Shown one piece after another: positions 47,989 through 58,520 of a stretch of 64,000 nucleotides of DNA (positions within the stretch are counted from its first letter, which is position 1; each line of letters opens with the position of its first letter). The notes under the pieces are model-generated. The model did no database searches. It was not told the origin of the DNA and was given only the letters and a program-made list of their open reading frames with translations. Both the position numbers and the translations under genes were made by a program. The stretch comes from Collinsella aerofaciens (GTDB lineage: Bacteria > Actinomycetota > Coriobacteriia > Coriobacteriales > Coriobacteriaceae): NCBI RefSeq assembly GCF_028206995.1, contig NZ_JAQLFL010000002.1:1-64000 (forward strand). The letters run 5' to 3'.

Positions 47989-48079
47989 TGGCGGAGAGTC
48001 AGGGATTTGAACCCTGGAGACGCTTTTGACGCCTACACGATTTCCAATCGTGCTCCTTCGGCCACTCGGACAACTCTCC
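47989..48079 (-). tRNA. tRNA-Ser (anticodon GGA), CCA encoded
   Basis: A 91-base class II tRNA: acceptor GGAGAGT/ACTCTCC, anticodon loop TTGGAAA, long variable arm, T-arm CAGGGTTCAAATCCCTG, then G and CCA. It reads TCC/TCT. Confidence 0.96.
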
Positions 48080-48583
48080 GTTAAATGCGAAAGTCAGTAT
48101 ACACGAGGAATCGCAAAGTGCAAACAGAAAAGTTGGCATTTTTTAAAACGCTTGGCCGCGTTTGGCGTTGCAGCGGGGTTTGAGATGCCAAAAAACGGCT
48201 TCCGACCAGCGTAGTTGATCAACTCAATTGTTCAAAAGGGGTATTTATAAGCGATTTGGCAATGAATTTAAAAATCTTTGGGTGGTGCTGTGGGCCACTG
48301 GTATGCATTTTGCGACCACAACCATGCGCCCGTTGACCTGCGACTTGGCTCAGCTTGTCCTCACGGCACCGTATCTTGTCCACAGATCCGTCAAGCTTTT
48401 GGTCAGCATTTGGTTGGAATGCGCATGAAACGTCGTGCGAGTATGGGCATATGTGGAGGTCATGAGGTTGTAGCTGCATATTCTTGCAGCCTAGGAGGTT
48501 GAAAGATATTATTACCAAGTCTTTTCCTGCTTCAGGCGCACCTTCACGACCTGAAGCCACATTTGCCCAGAGGAGGTGACAAT
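48080..48583. other. 504-base gene-free stretch: tRNA promoter and rpsF leader
   Basis: It should carry the promoter of the two tRNA-Ser genes (minus) and that of the rpsF operon (plus). No frame has coding character; a 25-codon frame (48425-48502) with hairpin GCTGCA-TATTCT-TGCAGC is weak. Just before rpsF lies CTTCAGG...CCTGAAG (48532-48559) with GCAC in its loop. This is reminiscent of the S6:S18 autoregulatory leader described for rpsF in many bacteria, but I cannot confirm the bulge. GAGGAGGTGAC is the rpsF ribosome site. Confidence 0.5.
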
Positions 48584-48877
48584 ATGAAGGCTTATGAACT
48601 GCTGTTCTTTGTTGACCCGTCGCTCGACCCCGAGACTCGTCTCGCTGTTATGAAGCGTATCGATACCACGATCGCTGAGGGCGCTGGCAAGGTCGACTCC
48701 GTTGACGAGTGGGGCAAGCGCAAGCTCGCCTACGAGATCAACGACCTCACCGATGGTGACTACACCCTCATCAACTTCCACGCAGATCCTACCCAGATCG
48801 CCGAGCTTGATCGCGTCCTGCGCATCACCGACGCTGTGGTCCGCCACATGATCGTCCGTCGCGACGACCAGGAGTAA
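48584..48877 (+). CDS. rpsF: 30S ribosomal protein S6
   Basis: The 97-residue protein begins MKAYELLFFVDPSLDPE and has the S6 fold words KRKLAYEINDLTDGDYTLINF. GGAGGTGACAAT sets the ATG at 48584. It heads the conserved rpsF-ssb-rpsR-rplI-dnaB cluster. Confidence 0.97.
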   Translation: MKAYELLFFVDPSLDPETRLAVMKRIDTTIAEGAGKVDSVDEWGKRKLAYEINDLTDGDYTLINFHADPTQIAELDRVLRITDAVVRHMIVRRDDQE

Positions 48878-48925
48878 GACTGTCGTTTTGGACTGGGCTT
48901 GTGCCCCAAGAGGAAGTAGTGAGTT

Positions 48926-49378
48926 ATGAGCATCAATCGAGTGAACATCACCGGTAACCTCACCCGCGATCCCGAGCTGCGCGCCACCGCCGGCGGAACC
49001 CAGGTTCTGTCCTTTGGCGTTGCCGTGAACGATCGTCGCCGCAACGCGCAGACTGGCGAGTGGGAGGACTATCCCAACTTTGTCGACTGCACCATGTTCG
49101 GCACCCGTGCCGAGGCCGTGAGCCGTTTCCTGGCAAAGGGAAACAAGGTCGCGATCGAGGGCAAGCTGCGCTACAGCTCTTGGGAGCGCGACGGTCAGCG
49201 CAGGAGCAAGCTTGAGGTCATCGTCGATGAGATCGAGTTTATGAGCTCCCGTGGTGGCCAGGGTGGCTACGATCAGGGCGGTTACGCCCCCGCGGCTCCC
49301 GCGCCCGCAGCACGTCCTGCCGCACCGGTGGCTACGCCGCCCGCGGTCGACGTCTACGATGAGGACATCCCGTTCTAG
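48926..49378 (+). CDS. ssb: single-stranded DNA-binding protein
   Basis: The 150-residue protein has the OB fold (INRVNITGNLTRDPELR, FGVAVND, VDCTMFGTRAE, KVAIEGKLRY) and ends with a Gly/Ala/Pro-rich linker and the acidic tip DVYDEDIPF. This tip contacts partners such as RecO and DNA polymerase. Confidence 0.97.
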   Translation: MSINRVNITGNLTRDPELRATAGGTQVLSFGVAVNDRRRNAQTGEWEDYPNFVDCTMFGTRAEAVSRFLAKGNKVAIEGKLRYSSWERDGQRRSKLEVIVDEIEFMSSRGGQGGYDQGGYAPAAPAPAARPAAPVATPPAVDVYDEDIPF

Positions 49379-49450
49379 GGGTTGTTCACCTATTTTTGAG
49401 TGAGAGGCGGCTTCGGTTCGCCGAAGTTGCCAAATGAAAGGTATTTTGAC

Positions 49451-49717
49451 ATGGCTAATGATTTTTCTGCACGTCAGCCGCGTCGTAAGTACTGCCAGTT
49501 CTGCAAGGAGAACACTGAGTTCATTGACTATAAGGACACTCAGCTTCTCCGTAAGTACATGACCGACCGTGGCAAGATCAAGCCCCGTCGCGTCACTGGC
49601 GCTTGCACGCAGCATCAGCATGACATCGCCAACGCCATCAAGCGCGCCCGCGAGATGGCTCTCCTGCCGTACACCGTCCCCGTGGTTTCCTCTCGTGGCA
49701 ACCGCGACCGCGGCTAA
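49451..49717 (+). CDS. rpsR: 30S ribosomal protein S18
   Basis: The 88-residue protein has [17 protein letters not shown], with two N-terminal cysteines. [11 protein letters not shown] later supplies a third cysteine and a histidine, suggesting the zinc-binding C+ form. The ATG at 49451 follows GAAAGG; the frame opens 17 codons earlier. Confidence 0.96.
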   Translation: MANDFSARQPRRKYCQFCKENTEFIDYKDTQLLRKYMTDRGKIKPRRVTGACTQHQHDIANAIKRAREMALLPYTVPVVSSRGNRDRG

Positions 49718-49732
49718 GAAGGGAGACGCATC

Positions 49733-50272
49733 ATGAAGGTTATTCTTCTCGATGAGATCAAGGGCAAGGGCGGCGAGGGTGACGTCGTAGAGGTCGCTCA
49801 GGGTTACGCTGAGAACTTCCTGTTCCCCAAGAAGCTCGCTGTTGCCGCCACCAAGGGCAACCTCAAGCAGCTTGACGAGCGTCGCAACAACATCGCCAAG
49901 CGCGAGGCCGTCCGTCTGGCTACCGCCAACGAGACCAAGGCTGCCTTCGAGGGCAAGACGGTCACCGTTGACGTCAAGGTCGGCGACGAGGGCATCCTCT
50001 TTGGCTCCGTTACCGCCGCTATGATCGCTGATGCCATCAAGGCTCAGCTCGGTATGGACATCGACCGCAAGCGCGTCGAGCTCGGTAAGCCCATCAAGGT
50101 TGCCGGTGCCCACACCGTTGCCATCTCGCTGTACCGCGAGATCAAGGCCGAGGTTGTCGTTCTCGTCGGCGTTACCGCCGAGGAGCTCGCTGCCGAGGCT
50201 GAGGTCGAGGAGGCCGCTGAGGTCGCCGAGGCCGAGACCGCCGAGGTCGAGACTGAGGCTGCTGCCGAGTAG
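49733..50272 (+). CDS. rplI: 50S ribosomal protein L9
   Basis: The 179-residue protein has the L9 N-domain (MKVILLDEIKGKGGEGDVVEVAQGYAENFLFP) and C-domain. About 28 extra C-terminal residues consist almost only of Ala, Glu and Val, a tail not typical of L9 (usual length about 150). Confidence 0.96.
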   Translation: MKVILLDEIKGKGGEGDVVEVAQGYAENFLFPKKLAVAATKGNLKQLDERRNNIAKREAVRLATANETKAAFEGKTVTVDVKVGDEGILFGSVTAAMIADAIKAQLGMDIDRKRVELGKPIKVAGAHTVAISLYREIKAEVVVLVGVTAEELAAEAEVEEAAEVAEAETAEVETEAAAE

Positions 50273-50302
50273 CATTTGCTGCAACGCAACAATCTTGTTC
50301 TA

Positions 50303-50342
50303 AGAAGGGCGCTCTGGGAGACCAGGGCGCCCTTTTGTTTTT
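50303..50342 (+). terminator. intrinsic terminator of the rpsF-rplI operon
   Basis: AAGGGCGCTCTGG/CCAGGGCGCCCTT with a four-base loop, then TTTTG and a further TTTTTT. Confidence 0.92.
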
Positions 50343-50496
50343 TGCGCTGAGTGAGTGTCATGGTGAACGTTGCGTCGAAGTCCTATATACAGGACCGTTT
50401 ATCCGTTTGGTTCGGTGATGATTGGCGGCGCGCGGCGCGTTTTGGGATCGTGGCTGATACTATGGATGCTCGCAAGCGATATGAATGAGGATGCTC

Positions 50497-51888
50497 ATGG
50501 CATATGACGATAGGGAGACCGGGCTGACGGTCGAGGACCGCGGCTCAAAGTTGGGTCTTCCCCAAAACCAAGATGCAGAGGCCAATGTACTGGCCGCTAT
50601 GCTGCTATCGCCCGAGGTGGTCGAAGAGGCCCAGGTCGAGCTGCAGCCCGATGACTTCTACCGGCCCATTCATAAGACCATCTATACTGCGATGGTCGAT
50701 ATGTACAACAGCCGCATTCCCATCGACTCCATCTCGCTGATCGATTACCTGCGAAGCATCAACAAGCTCGATGCCGTGGGCGGCGAGGCGTACATTTTGG
50801 AGTTGATGGGTCAGACCCTGTCGCTCGTCAACTGGCAGCACCATGCCGCCATCGTTCGCCGCGACTCGATGCTGCGCGAGCTGATCGGCGCCACCAACGA
50901 GATCAACGCGCTGGCATATAACGCCCCCACCGACACCAAAGAGGTTGTCGAGCTGGCCGAGAGCAAGCTGCTCAAGGTTACGGCGCGCGAGGTCAAGTCG
51001 AGCTACAAGACGTTGACCGAGTTTATGGTCGAGGCCTATAACGAGGCCGAGGAAGTGTGCCAGGCCGGTGGCCAGGCTGCGGGCGTGCCCACGGGCTTTC
51101 CGTCACTCGACCGCATGCTCATGGGTTTTCGCGAGGGCCAGCTCATCATCATCGGCGCCCGTCCTGCTGTAGGTAAGACGTCGTTCGCTCTGAACCTGGC
51201 GCTCAACGCTGCCGCTGCTGGTTATACCGTCGGCTTCTTCTCGCTGGAGATGTCGGGTAAGGAAATTGCCCAGCGTCTGATTTGCGCCTATGCCATGATC
51301 TCGATCAGTGACTTCCGCATGGGTCGCATTAGCCCCGAGCAGTGGGCCAATATCAACGAGGCCACGCAGACCTTGTCCAAGCTCGATATTCTGATTGACG
51401 ATACGCCCGGCACCACAGTGACCGAGATTCGCGCCAAGAGCCGCCGCATGCTCCATAACAAGGAGAAGGCAATCATCATCCTGGACTACCTGCAGCTGGT
51501 GAGTCCTCCGCCGGGACGCCGCTCCGAGAGCCGTACCGTCGAGGTTTCGGAGATGTCGCGTGGTCTGAAGATCATGGCCAAGGAGCTCAAGATTCCGCTC
51601 ATCGCGCTGTCGCAGCTCTCGCGTCAGGTCGAATCCCGTACCGGCAAGCGTCCGCAGCTTTCCGACCTTCGTGAATCGGGCTCTATCGAGCAGGACGCCG
51701 ATATCGTCATGTTCTTGGACCGCTCCGCCGACGAGGCCGAAGCCTCGCGCGACGATCGACCCGACGAGGGCGTTACGCGTATCGTCGTGGCCAAGAACCG
51801 TTCGGGCCCGATCGGCGACGTCGACCTGATGTTCCTGCCGGCATCCACCAAGTTCTATGAGCTTGATGGGGCACATGCCGAGGAGTAG
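50497..51888 (+). CDS. dnaB: replicative DNA helicase
   Basis: DnaB unwinds DNA at the fork. The 463-residue protein has an N-terminal collar (LPQNQDAEANVLAAMLLSPE), Walker A GARPAVGKTSFAL, and the RecA-type SLEMSGKEIAQR and DYLQLV motifs. DLRESGSIEQDADIVMFLDR follows, with an arginine finger near the end. No intein is present. GAGG six bases before the ATG at 50497 favours this start; two in-frame ATGs lie just upstream. DciA near recF is the likely loader. Confidence 0.96.
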   Translation: MAYDDRETGLTVEDRGSKLGLPQNQDAEANVLAAMLLSPEVVEEAQVELQPDDFYRPIHKTIYTAMVDMYNSRIPIDSISLIDYLRSINKLDAVGGEAYILELMGQTLSLVNWQHHAAIVRRDSMLRELIGATNEINALAYNAPTDTKEVVELAESKLLKVTAREVKSSYKTLTEFMVEAYNEAEEVCQAGGQAAGVPTGFPSLDRMLMGFREGQLIIIGARPAVGKTSFALNLALNAAAAGYTVGFFSLEMSGKEIAQRLICAYAMISISDFRMGRISPEQWANINEATQTLSKLDILIDDTPGTTVTEIRAKSRRMLHNKEKAIIILDYLQLVSPPPGRRSESRTVEVSEMSRGLKIMAKELKIPLIALSQLSRQVESRTGKRPQLSDLRESGSIEQDADIVMFLDRSADEAEASRDDRPDEGVTRIVVAKNRSGPIGDVDLMFLPASTKFYELDGAHAEE

Positions 51889-51972
51889 GACAGGCGCCCG
51901 TTGCACGGGTATACTGGGAATGTTTTGTGCTTCTGCGTGCCGGCGTGGTGCGTAGACAGTCCATGAATGTAA

Positions 51973-53268
<1,296 letters not shown>

Positions 53269-53290
53269 TCGGGACTATTTGGTTATTGCG

Positions 53291-53335
53291 ATATACCCCT
53301 TTGCAGCCCGGACGGGCGGCCGAGGGGTATATTTG
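53291..53335 (+). terminator. hairpin after purA
   Basis: ATATACCCCT and AGGGGTATAT pair around an inner GCCC-GGA-CGGGC hairpin; only a short T stretch follows. A probable terminator or purD leader. Confidence 0.55.
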
Positions 53336-53386
53336 CTTACAAAGGGCTCGCGCGGAGCGGGCCGTTCATCCATAGAGGAGGCACCC

Positions 53387-54691
53387 TTGAAGGCGGACAC
53401 TCAAACCATCGACATCCTGTTGTTGGGCAGCGGCGGCCGTGAGCATGCTTTGGCAGCTAAGCTCGCGGCATCACCGCGCGCCGGCAAGCTCTACATCGCG
53501 CCGGGTAACGGCGGCACCGCGAGCTGCGGCGAGAACGTTGTTCTCGACGACTGCGATCCTGCGGCCGTGGCGGCGTTTGCGCAGAGCCACGGATGCGGAC
53601 TCGTGGTAATTGGCCCCGAGGCTCCGCTCGTGGCGGGCGTGGCCGACGCCGTGCGCGCGGCGGGTATTCCCTGCTTTGGCCCGGGTGCCGAGGGCGCCCA
53701 GATGGAGGGCTCCAAGCTGTTCTCCAAGCAGCTCATGGAGCGCGCCGGTATCCCTACGGCGGCCTACGGCTCGTTTACCGACGAGGCTTCGGCTCTTGCC
53801 TACGTGCGCGAGCAGGGCGCCCCGCTGGTCGTCAAGGCCGACGGCCTTGCCGCGGGCAAGGGCGTTATCGTGGCAACCGAGCTTGCGCAGGCCGAGGAGG
53901 CCGTGCGCGAGTGTTTTGGCGGCACCTTTGGCGATGCCGGCAACACCGTGGTTATCGAGGAGATGCTCGTTGGCCCCGAGTGCTCGCTGCTGGCCTTTAC
54001 CGACGGCAAGACCGTTCGCCCCATGGCCACCTCGCAGGACCACAAGCGCGCGCTCGAGGGCGACAAGGGCCCCAACACCGGTGGCATGGGCGTCTACAGC
54101 CCGGTGCCCATCGTGACTGACGAGGAGCACGCCACGATGGTGAAGGTCATGGAGCAGACCGTGGCCGAGCTCGCTGTCGAGGGTATCGACTACCGCGGCT
54201 GCCTGTACGGCGGCTTTATGCTCACGCCTGCCGGCCCCAAGGTGCTGGAGTTCAATGCCCGCTTTGGCGACCCCGAGACGCAGGTCGTGCTGCCGCGCCT
54301 TAAGAACGACCTGGTCGAGGTCATGCTGGCTTGTGCCAACTGCGAGCTCGATCAGATTGAGCTCGACTGGCGTGACGAGTGGGCCGTGGCCGTTGTCCTG
54401 ACGAGCGCGGGCTATCCCGGCAGCTACGAGAAGGGCAAGGTCATCACCGGTATCGCCGATGCCGAGGCCATGGAGAACGTGACCGTGTACCACGCGGGCA
54501 CCGCCGTGGTGGACGGCCAGCTCGTGACCAATGGTGGCCGCGTGCTTGCCGTGACCGCTCTGGGCGACACGTTCGAGAACGCTCGCAACCTTGCCTACGA
54601 GGCCTGCGAGAAGATTGATTTTGAGGGCAAGACCCTGCGTCACGACATCGGCCTGCGCGCGCTGCGCGGCCGCGACGCCTGGGATGCCTAA
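53387..54691 (+). CDS. purD: phosphoribosylamine--glycine ligase
   Basis: PurD (GARS) is the second step of purine synthesis. The 434-residue ATP-grasp protein has [55 protein letters not shown] and [12 protein letters not shown]. The frame extends upstream through the purA end. GAGGAGG followed by CACCC and TTG at 53387 is the likely start, giving the usual GARS length. Confidence 0.95.
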   Translation: MKADTQTIDILLLGSGGREHALAAKLAASPRAGKLYIAPGNGGTASCGENVVLDDCDPAAVAAFAQSHGCGLVVIGPEAPLVAGVADAVRAAGIPCFGPGAEGAQMEGSKLFSKQLMERAGIPTAAYGSFTDEASALAYVREQGAPLVVKADGLAAGKGVIVATELAQAEEAVRECFGGTFGDAGNTVVIEEMLVGPECSLLAFTDGKTVRPMATSQDHKRALEGDKGPNTGGMGVYSPVPIVTDEEHATMVKVMEQTVAELAVEGIDYRGCLYGGFMLTPAGPKVLEFNARFGDPETQVVLPRLKNDLVEVMLACANCELDQIELDWRDEWAVAVVLTSAGYPGSYEKGKVITGIADAEAMENVTVYHAGTAVVDGQLVTNGGRVLAVTALGDTFENARNLAYEACEKIDFEGKTLRHDIGLRALRGRDAWDA

Positions 54692-54712
54692 AATCCGAGA
54701 GGAATGAGACGG

Positions 54713-55408
54713 ATGGACGAGAAGAACGAAGAGCTCGTGGACGCGCAGATCGTCGAAGAGGACAGCCGCATGTATGGGCACGCCGAGGGCGAGCCTGGTG
54801 GCGAGGTCGCTGACGAGCCGGCACTGGTGCTGGGCGACGACGACCCGCACGATGCCGAGCTGCACGAGAAGATTCTTTCGGAGGAGTGCGCCTGGAAGGG
54901 CAAGATTCTCGACGTCCACCGTCTTGAGGTTGAGCTGCCCAACGGTCACCGCAGCGCCCGCGATATCGTTCGCCATCCGGGTGCGGCGGCCGTTGTGGCA
55001 CTGACCGAGAGCGGCAAGATCGTACTGGTGCGTCAGTACCGCACCGCCATCGACCGCGTGACGGTCGAGATTCCTGCCGGCAAGCTCGACCCGGGCGAGG
55101 ACCCACTCGATTGCGCCAAGCGCGAACTGCATGAGGAGACGGGCTTTAAGGCTGGTCGTATTCGCTTTTTGACGTCGATTGTCACGTCCTGCGGTTTTTG
55201 CGATGAGATCATCCACATCTACTTGGCTACCAAGCTCGAGTTTGATGCGCCCAACCCCGATGATGACGAGTTTGTCAACGTGGACCTGGTGCCGCTGCAC
55301 GAGCTGATCGACGCCGTGCTCGACGGCAAGATCGAAGACGCCAAGACCGTCGTAGGCGCGCTTGCCTGCGACAGCATCGCGCACCGACTAGGCGGGGCCG
55401 AGCTTTAA
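54713..55408 (+). CDS. Nudix hydrolase, ADP-ribose pyrophosphatase type
   Basis: The 231-residue protein has an acidic N-terminal extension (about 1-70). A Nudix domain follows with the full box GKLDPGEDPLDCAKRELHEE-TGF (G-x5-E-x7-REUxEExGU) preceded by VRQYRTAIDRVTVEIPAG. That pattern, with the E-I-P-A-G word, fits ADP-ribose pyrophosphatases, which split ADP-ribose to AMP and ribose-5-phosphate. It lies 21 bases after purD. The ATG at 54713 has GAGAGG upstream; an ATG three codons earlier sits too close to it. Confidence 0.88.
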   Translation: MDEKNEELVDAQIVEEDSRMYGHAEGEPGGEVADEPALVLGDDDPHDAELHEKILSEECAWKGKILDVHRLEVELPNGHRSARDIVRHPGAAAVVALTESGKIVLVRQYRTAIDRVTVEIPAGKLDPGEDPLDCAKRELHEETGFKAGRIRFLTSIVTSCGFCDEIIHIYLATKLEFDAPNPDDDEFVNVDLVPLHELIDAVLDGKIEDAKTVVGALACDSIAHRLGGAEL

Positions 55409-55447
55409 CGAGCGGGGATGATCCCGCAGGTTTGTGTAAGTCAGCGA

Positions 55448-55545
55448 AAGTGCTCCATTTGAGACAAGGTGGCCTAAAAGAGGAGGGAAGCGTATGGATA
55501 TACGCGACCGACGATTGAAGGCCAGATTGTCCAAATGGAGCACTT
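55448..55545. repeat. long-stem element with conserved 43-nt loop, copy E2 (leader of ABC exporter gene)
   Basis: The left arm 55448-55475 (AAGTGCTCCATTTG-A-GACAA..GGCCT) pairs with the right arm 55519-55545 over about 25 base pairs. The 43-nt loop at 55476-55518 carries AAAGAGGAGGGAA, CGTA-6 nt-TACG and TACGCGACCGACGATTGA. It is identical in these blocks to the loop of E1 on the minus strand at 38784-38826, while the arms are unrelated. A second hairpin, CGCGGTTT-GGTA-AAACCGCG-type (55563-55582), follows before the ABC gene. Confidence 0.8.
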
Positions 55546-55592
55546 GCAGCGTCGAGACGAAACGCGGTTTGGTAAAACCGCGTAAGGTGATT

Positions 55593-57365
55593 ATGCTGAA
55601 GAGGTTTTTGTCTTATTACAAGCCCCAGATGGGGCTTTTTGTTGCTGATACTGTTTGTGCTCTGGTGCTTGCCGCCATTGACCTGGCGTTCCCCATTATT
55701 CTGCGCAATTTGACCGGTGGGCTATTTACTCAGGGTCAGGCTGCCATTATGCAGGCGCTCGGCATGATCGCGGTGGGCTTGGTGCTGATGTATGCCGTCC
55801 GCTGCGCCTGCCGCTATTTTGTGAGCTATTGGGGTCACGTGATGGGCGCGCGTATGGAGTCCAAAATGCGCGAGGACCTGTTCGACCAGTATGAGCGCTT
55901 TAGCTTTGCATACTTCGACCGCAACAGCTCGGGCGACATGATGAGCCGCGTGGTCAACGACCTGTTCGATATCTGCGAGGCGGCGCACCACGTGCCCGAG
56001 TGGATCATCATCTGCGGCATCGAGATCATCGGCTCATTTGTGATCCTCTTTACCATTGCCCCGGTGCTGGCGCTCGCCATGGCCGTGGTGACGGCGGCGT
56101 TTGCGGTCATCATGTTTTGGCAGAACATGCGCATGCGCGAGGTCTTTAGCGACAACCGCAAAAAAATCAGCGGCATCAATGCGCAGCTGCAGGATTCGCT
56201 GGCGGGCATGCGTGTGGTCAAGAGCTTTGCCAATGAGGAGACCGAACGCTTCAAGTTCCGCGCCTCAAACAATCGCTATCTTTCGTCCAAGGAGAACATG
56301 TATCACGCCATGGGCGTCTATACCGCGACGTATGGCCTGCTCTCGGGTGTGCTCTATGTGATCGTGGTGCTGCTGGGCGGCTGGCTGGTCGCCCAGGGAC
56401 AGCTGCAGGCGGTCGATATGGCGACCTTTGCACTCTATATTTCGCTGTTCTGCACGCCGCTCGAGACGCTCGTCAATTCGGCCGAAACGTATCAGAAGGC
56501 TATCGCCGGCTTTAAACGTATGGACGAGGTGCTCTCGACCGCGCCGGATATCCAGGACAAGCCGGGCGCTACGGATCTGCAGGTGACTGCCGGCGCCGTG
56601 GAGTATCACGACGTGTGCTTTAACTACGAGGATGTCGAGCTGGGCGAGGGCTATGCCGACGAGCGTCCCGTTATCGACCATATGAATCTGTCCATCAAGC
56701 CCGGGCAGACCATCGCGCTGGTTGGCCCTTCGGGCGGTGGCAAGTCCACGACCTGTTCGCTGCTGCCGCGCTTTTATGACGTGGCTGCCGGATCCATTAG
56801 CATCGACGGCCAGGACGTGCGCGATGTGACGCAGCAGAGCCTGCGCCGCGCCATCGGCCTGGTGCAGCAGGATGTCTATCTATTTGACGGTACGATTGGC
56901 GAGAACATCGCCTACGGCAAGCCGGGCGCTACGGCAGAAGAGATCGCCGAGGCCGCCCGTCGCGCCAACATCGATGCCTTTATCGAGTCGCTTCCGCAGG
57001 GCTACGACACCGTGGTGGGCGAGCGCGGCAGCCGTCTTTCGGGCGGACAGAAGCAGCGCGTTGCCATCGCGCGCGTGTTTCTCAAGAACCCCAAGATCCT
57101 GATTTTGGACGAGGCGACGAGTGCTTTGGATAACGAGAGCGAGGAGGCGGTGCAGGAGTCACTCGAAGAGCTGGCACGCGGCCGCACCACGATTATTATC
57201 GCCCACCGTCTTTCGACCATTAAGCATGCCGATGAGATTGCGACCGTTGAGCATGGTCGCGTTGTGGAGCGTGGCACGCACGAGGAGCTTCTCGCCCGTG
57301 GCGGCACCTATGCCCGTTACTATCGAATGCAGTTCGAAGGTGCGCGTGCGCACGAGCTCGACTGA
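55593..57365 (+). CDS. ABC exporter, fused permease and ATPase (MsbA/MDR-like)
   Basis: The 591-residue half-transporter has six membrane helices (about 15-290) and an ATPase with Walker A GPSGGGKSTTCSLL, Q-loop, signature LSGGQKQRVAIARV, Walker B ILILDEATSALD and the H-loop AHRLST. It works as a dimer; the substrate is unknown. The frame is open back to an ATG at 55494 with a strong GGAGGG. That ATG lies in the loop of repeat E2, whose other copy has the same GGAGGG but no ATG, so I prefer 55593 (AAGGTGATT before ATG), which gives a normal family N-terminus. The long leader may regulate it. Confidence 0.9.
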   Translation: MLKRFLSYYKPQMGLFVADTVCALVLAAIDLAFPIILRNLTGGLFTQGQAAIMQALGMIAVGLVLMYAVRCACRYFVSYWGHVMGARMESKMREDLFDQYERFSFAYFDRNSSGDMMSRVVNDLFDICEAAHHVPEWIIICGIEIIGSFVILFTIAPVLALAMAVVTAAFAVIMFWQNMRMREVFSDNRKKISGINAQLQDSLAGMRVVKSFANEETERFKFRASNNRYLSSKENMYHAMGVYTATYGLLSGVLYVIVVLLGGWLVAQGQLQAVDMATFALYISLFCTPLETLVNSAETYQKAIAGFKRMDEVLSTAPDIQDKPGATDLQVTAGAVEYHDVCFNYEDVELGEGYADERPVIDHMNLSIKPGQTIALVGPSGGGKSTTCSLLPRFYDVAAGSISIDGQDVRDVTQQSLRRAIGLVQQDVYLFDGTIGENIAYGKPGATAEEIAEAARRANIDAFIESLPQGYDTVVGERGSRLSGGQKQRVAIARVFLKNPKILILDEATSALDNESEEAVQESLEELARGRTTIIIAHRLSTIKHADEIATVEHGRVVERGTHEELLARGGTYARYYRMQFEGARAHELD

Positions 57366-57384
57366 TTGATATGACAGGAAGTTT

Positions 57385-58350
57385 ATGGCTGACAAGAACC
57401 CTTTGACTCCGGAAGAAGTGACGGAGTTATTCTCCGAAATCGATGCATCCGGCGTCTTGGATCCCACGCTCGCCAAAAAGCGTACCGAGCGCATGCGTGA
57501 GAAGGAGGCTGCGGCCAAGCGCGGTGACAAAGCGGCGCTAGCGCAGCTGCGCAGCGAGGACCGCGCGAGCCAGGCAAAACATATCGACCCGCTGTCCGAG
57601 GACGATCCTTCGGGCTCGCAGGTGAGCCATACCATTACGAAGACCGCGATGGCCGTGGTCATTGGTATTTTGGTGCTGATCGTGGGCATGCAGATTGGCT
57701 ACGGCGTGATGCGTCGTCTGAACACCGCCAACCTGTCCGAGAGCGTTTCGGTCGATACCGTTTCGACCGCGCTCAAGGGTGGACTTGAATGGGGCAACGG
57801 CTTTACGCAGTTCCCGCTCGACTTCACCGTCGATGAAGCCGATGAACGCACGGGCACGGTCGAGGTGACGGTGTTGGACACATCGTCTGCCAACGAGCTC
57901 GAGCTGCTGTCCAACGGGCAGATTCAGGCCGCGGCGCTTGCGACCAACGCGTTGCTCAACGATAAGATCGACCGCGTGGTGTATAACGTTCACGCCTATA
58001 TCGACGAGGATAGCAACATTCAGCACGATTCCTTCTTTGGCATGTTCCCCGCGCGCGGCCACCAGAGCGCCATTTTGACGTTCGTGTGGACCAAGAGCTC
58101 ATCCAACGCCACGAGTATCGACTGGAAGATGCGCATCGTGAGTATGGATGACACCATCGCCGAGCGCATTCAGAAGCAGGTGAACTCGGTGTCGTCGTTG
58201 ATTGAGGACCCGGTGGTGAGCCAGACCAAGATTGACGAGGAAAAAGCCGAGCGCGATCTGGAGCATCGTCTGCATGGCCGCGAGATTTTCCGTGGCGGCA
58301 AGCCCGATCGCACACCGTCCGAACTGCTGGAGCAGGACAAGAAAAAATAA
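57385..58350 (+). CDS. single-pass membrane protein with extracytoplasmic domain, unidentified
   Basis: The 321-residue protein has a charged cytoplasmic N-terminus (1-80), one membrane helix (about 88-110), a soluble domain (about 115-275) and a charged C-tail. It follows the ABC exporter by 19 bases, with AGGAAG before the ATG, and the pair ends at a terminator. That suggests it serves the transporter, but no domain is recognised. Confidence 0.8.
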   Translation: MADKNPLTPEEVTELFSEIDASGVLDPTLAKKRTERMREKEAAAKRGDKAALAQLRSEDRASQAKHIDPLSEDDPSGSQVSHTITKTAMAVVIGILVLIVGMQIGYGVMRRLNTANLSESVSVDTVSTALKGGLEWGNGFTQFPLDFTVDEADERTGTVEVTVLDTSSANELELLSNGQIQAAALATNALLNDKIDRVVYNVHAYIDEDSNIQHDSFFGMFPARGHQSAILTFVWTKSSSNATSIDWKMRIVSMDDTIAERIQKQVNSVSSLIEDPVVSQTKIDEEKAERDLEHRLHGREIFRGGKPDRTPSELLEQDKKK

Positions 58351-58353
58351 GAC

Positions 58354-58397
58354 GCCATCATCCCGCGTGAGCCACAAGCCCCGCGGGATGATTTTTC
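58354..58397 (+). terminator. intrinsic terminator of the ABC exporter operon
   Basis: ATCATCCCGCG/CGCGGGATGAT, 11 bp, with a 14-base loop, followed by TTTTT. Confidence 0.9.
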
Positions 58398-58520
58398 TGG
58401 GACGGGGATTAAAAAACATTATGCATAGAAAGTCATAATTATCATTTCGTAAACATTTCGATGAAATTAACGCCATGAGGCATGCTTGCGGTTACAATAC
58501 CGCGAGGCCTAACTACACAC

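Noticed and set aside
48278..48502. 74-codon frame upstream of rpsF
   Set aside because: No ribosome site at a plausible start, mixed composition, and overlap with the expected leader.
55494..55592. N-terminal 33 codons of the ABC exporter frame
   Set aside because: The start and its ribosome site belong to repeat E2; the family-like N-terminus begins at 55593.
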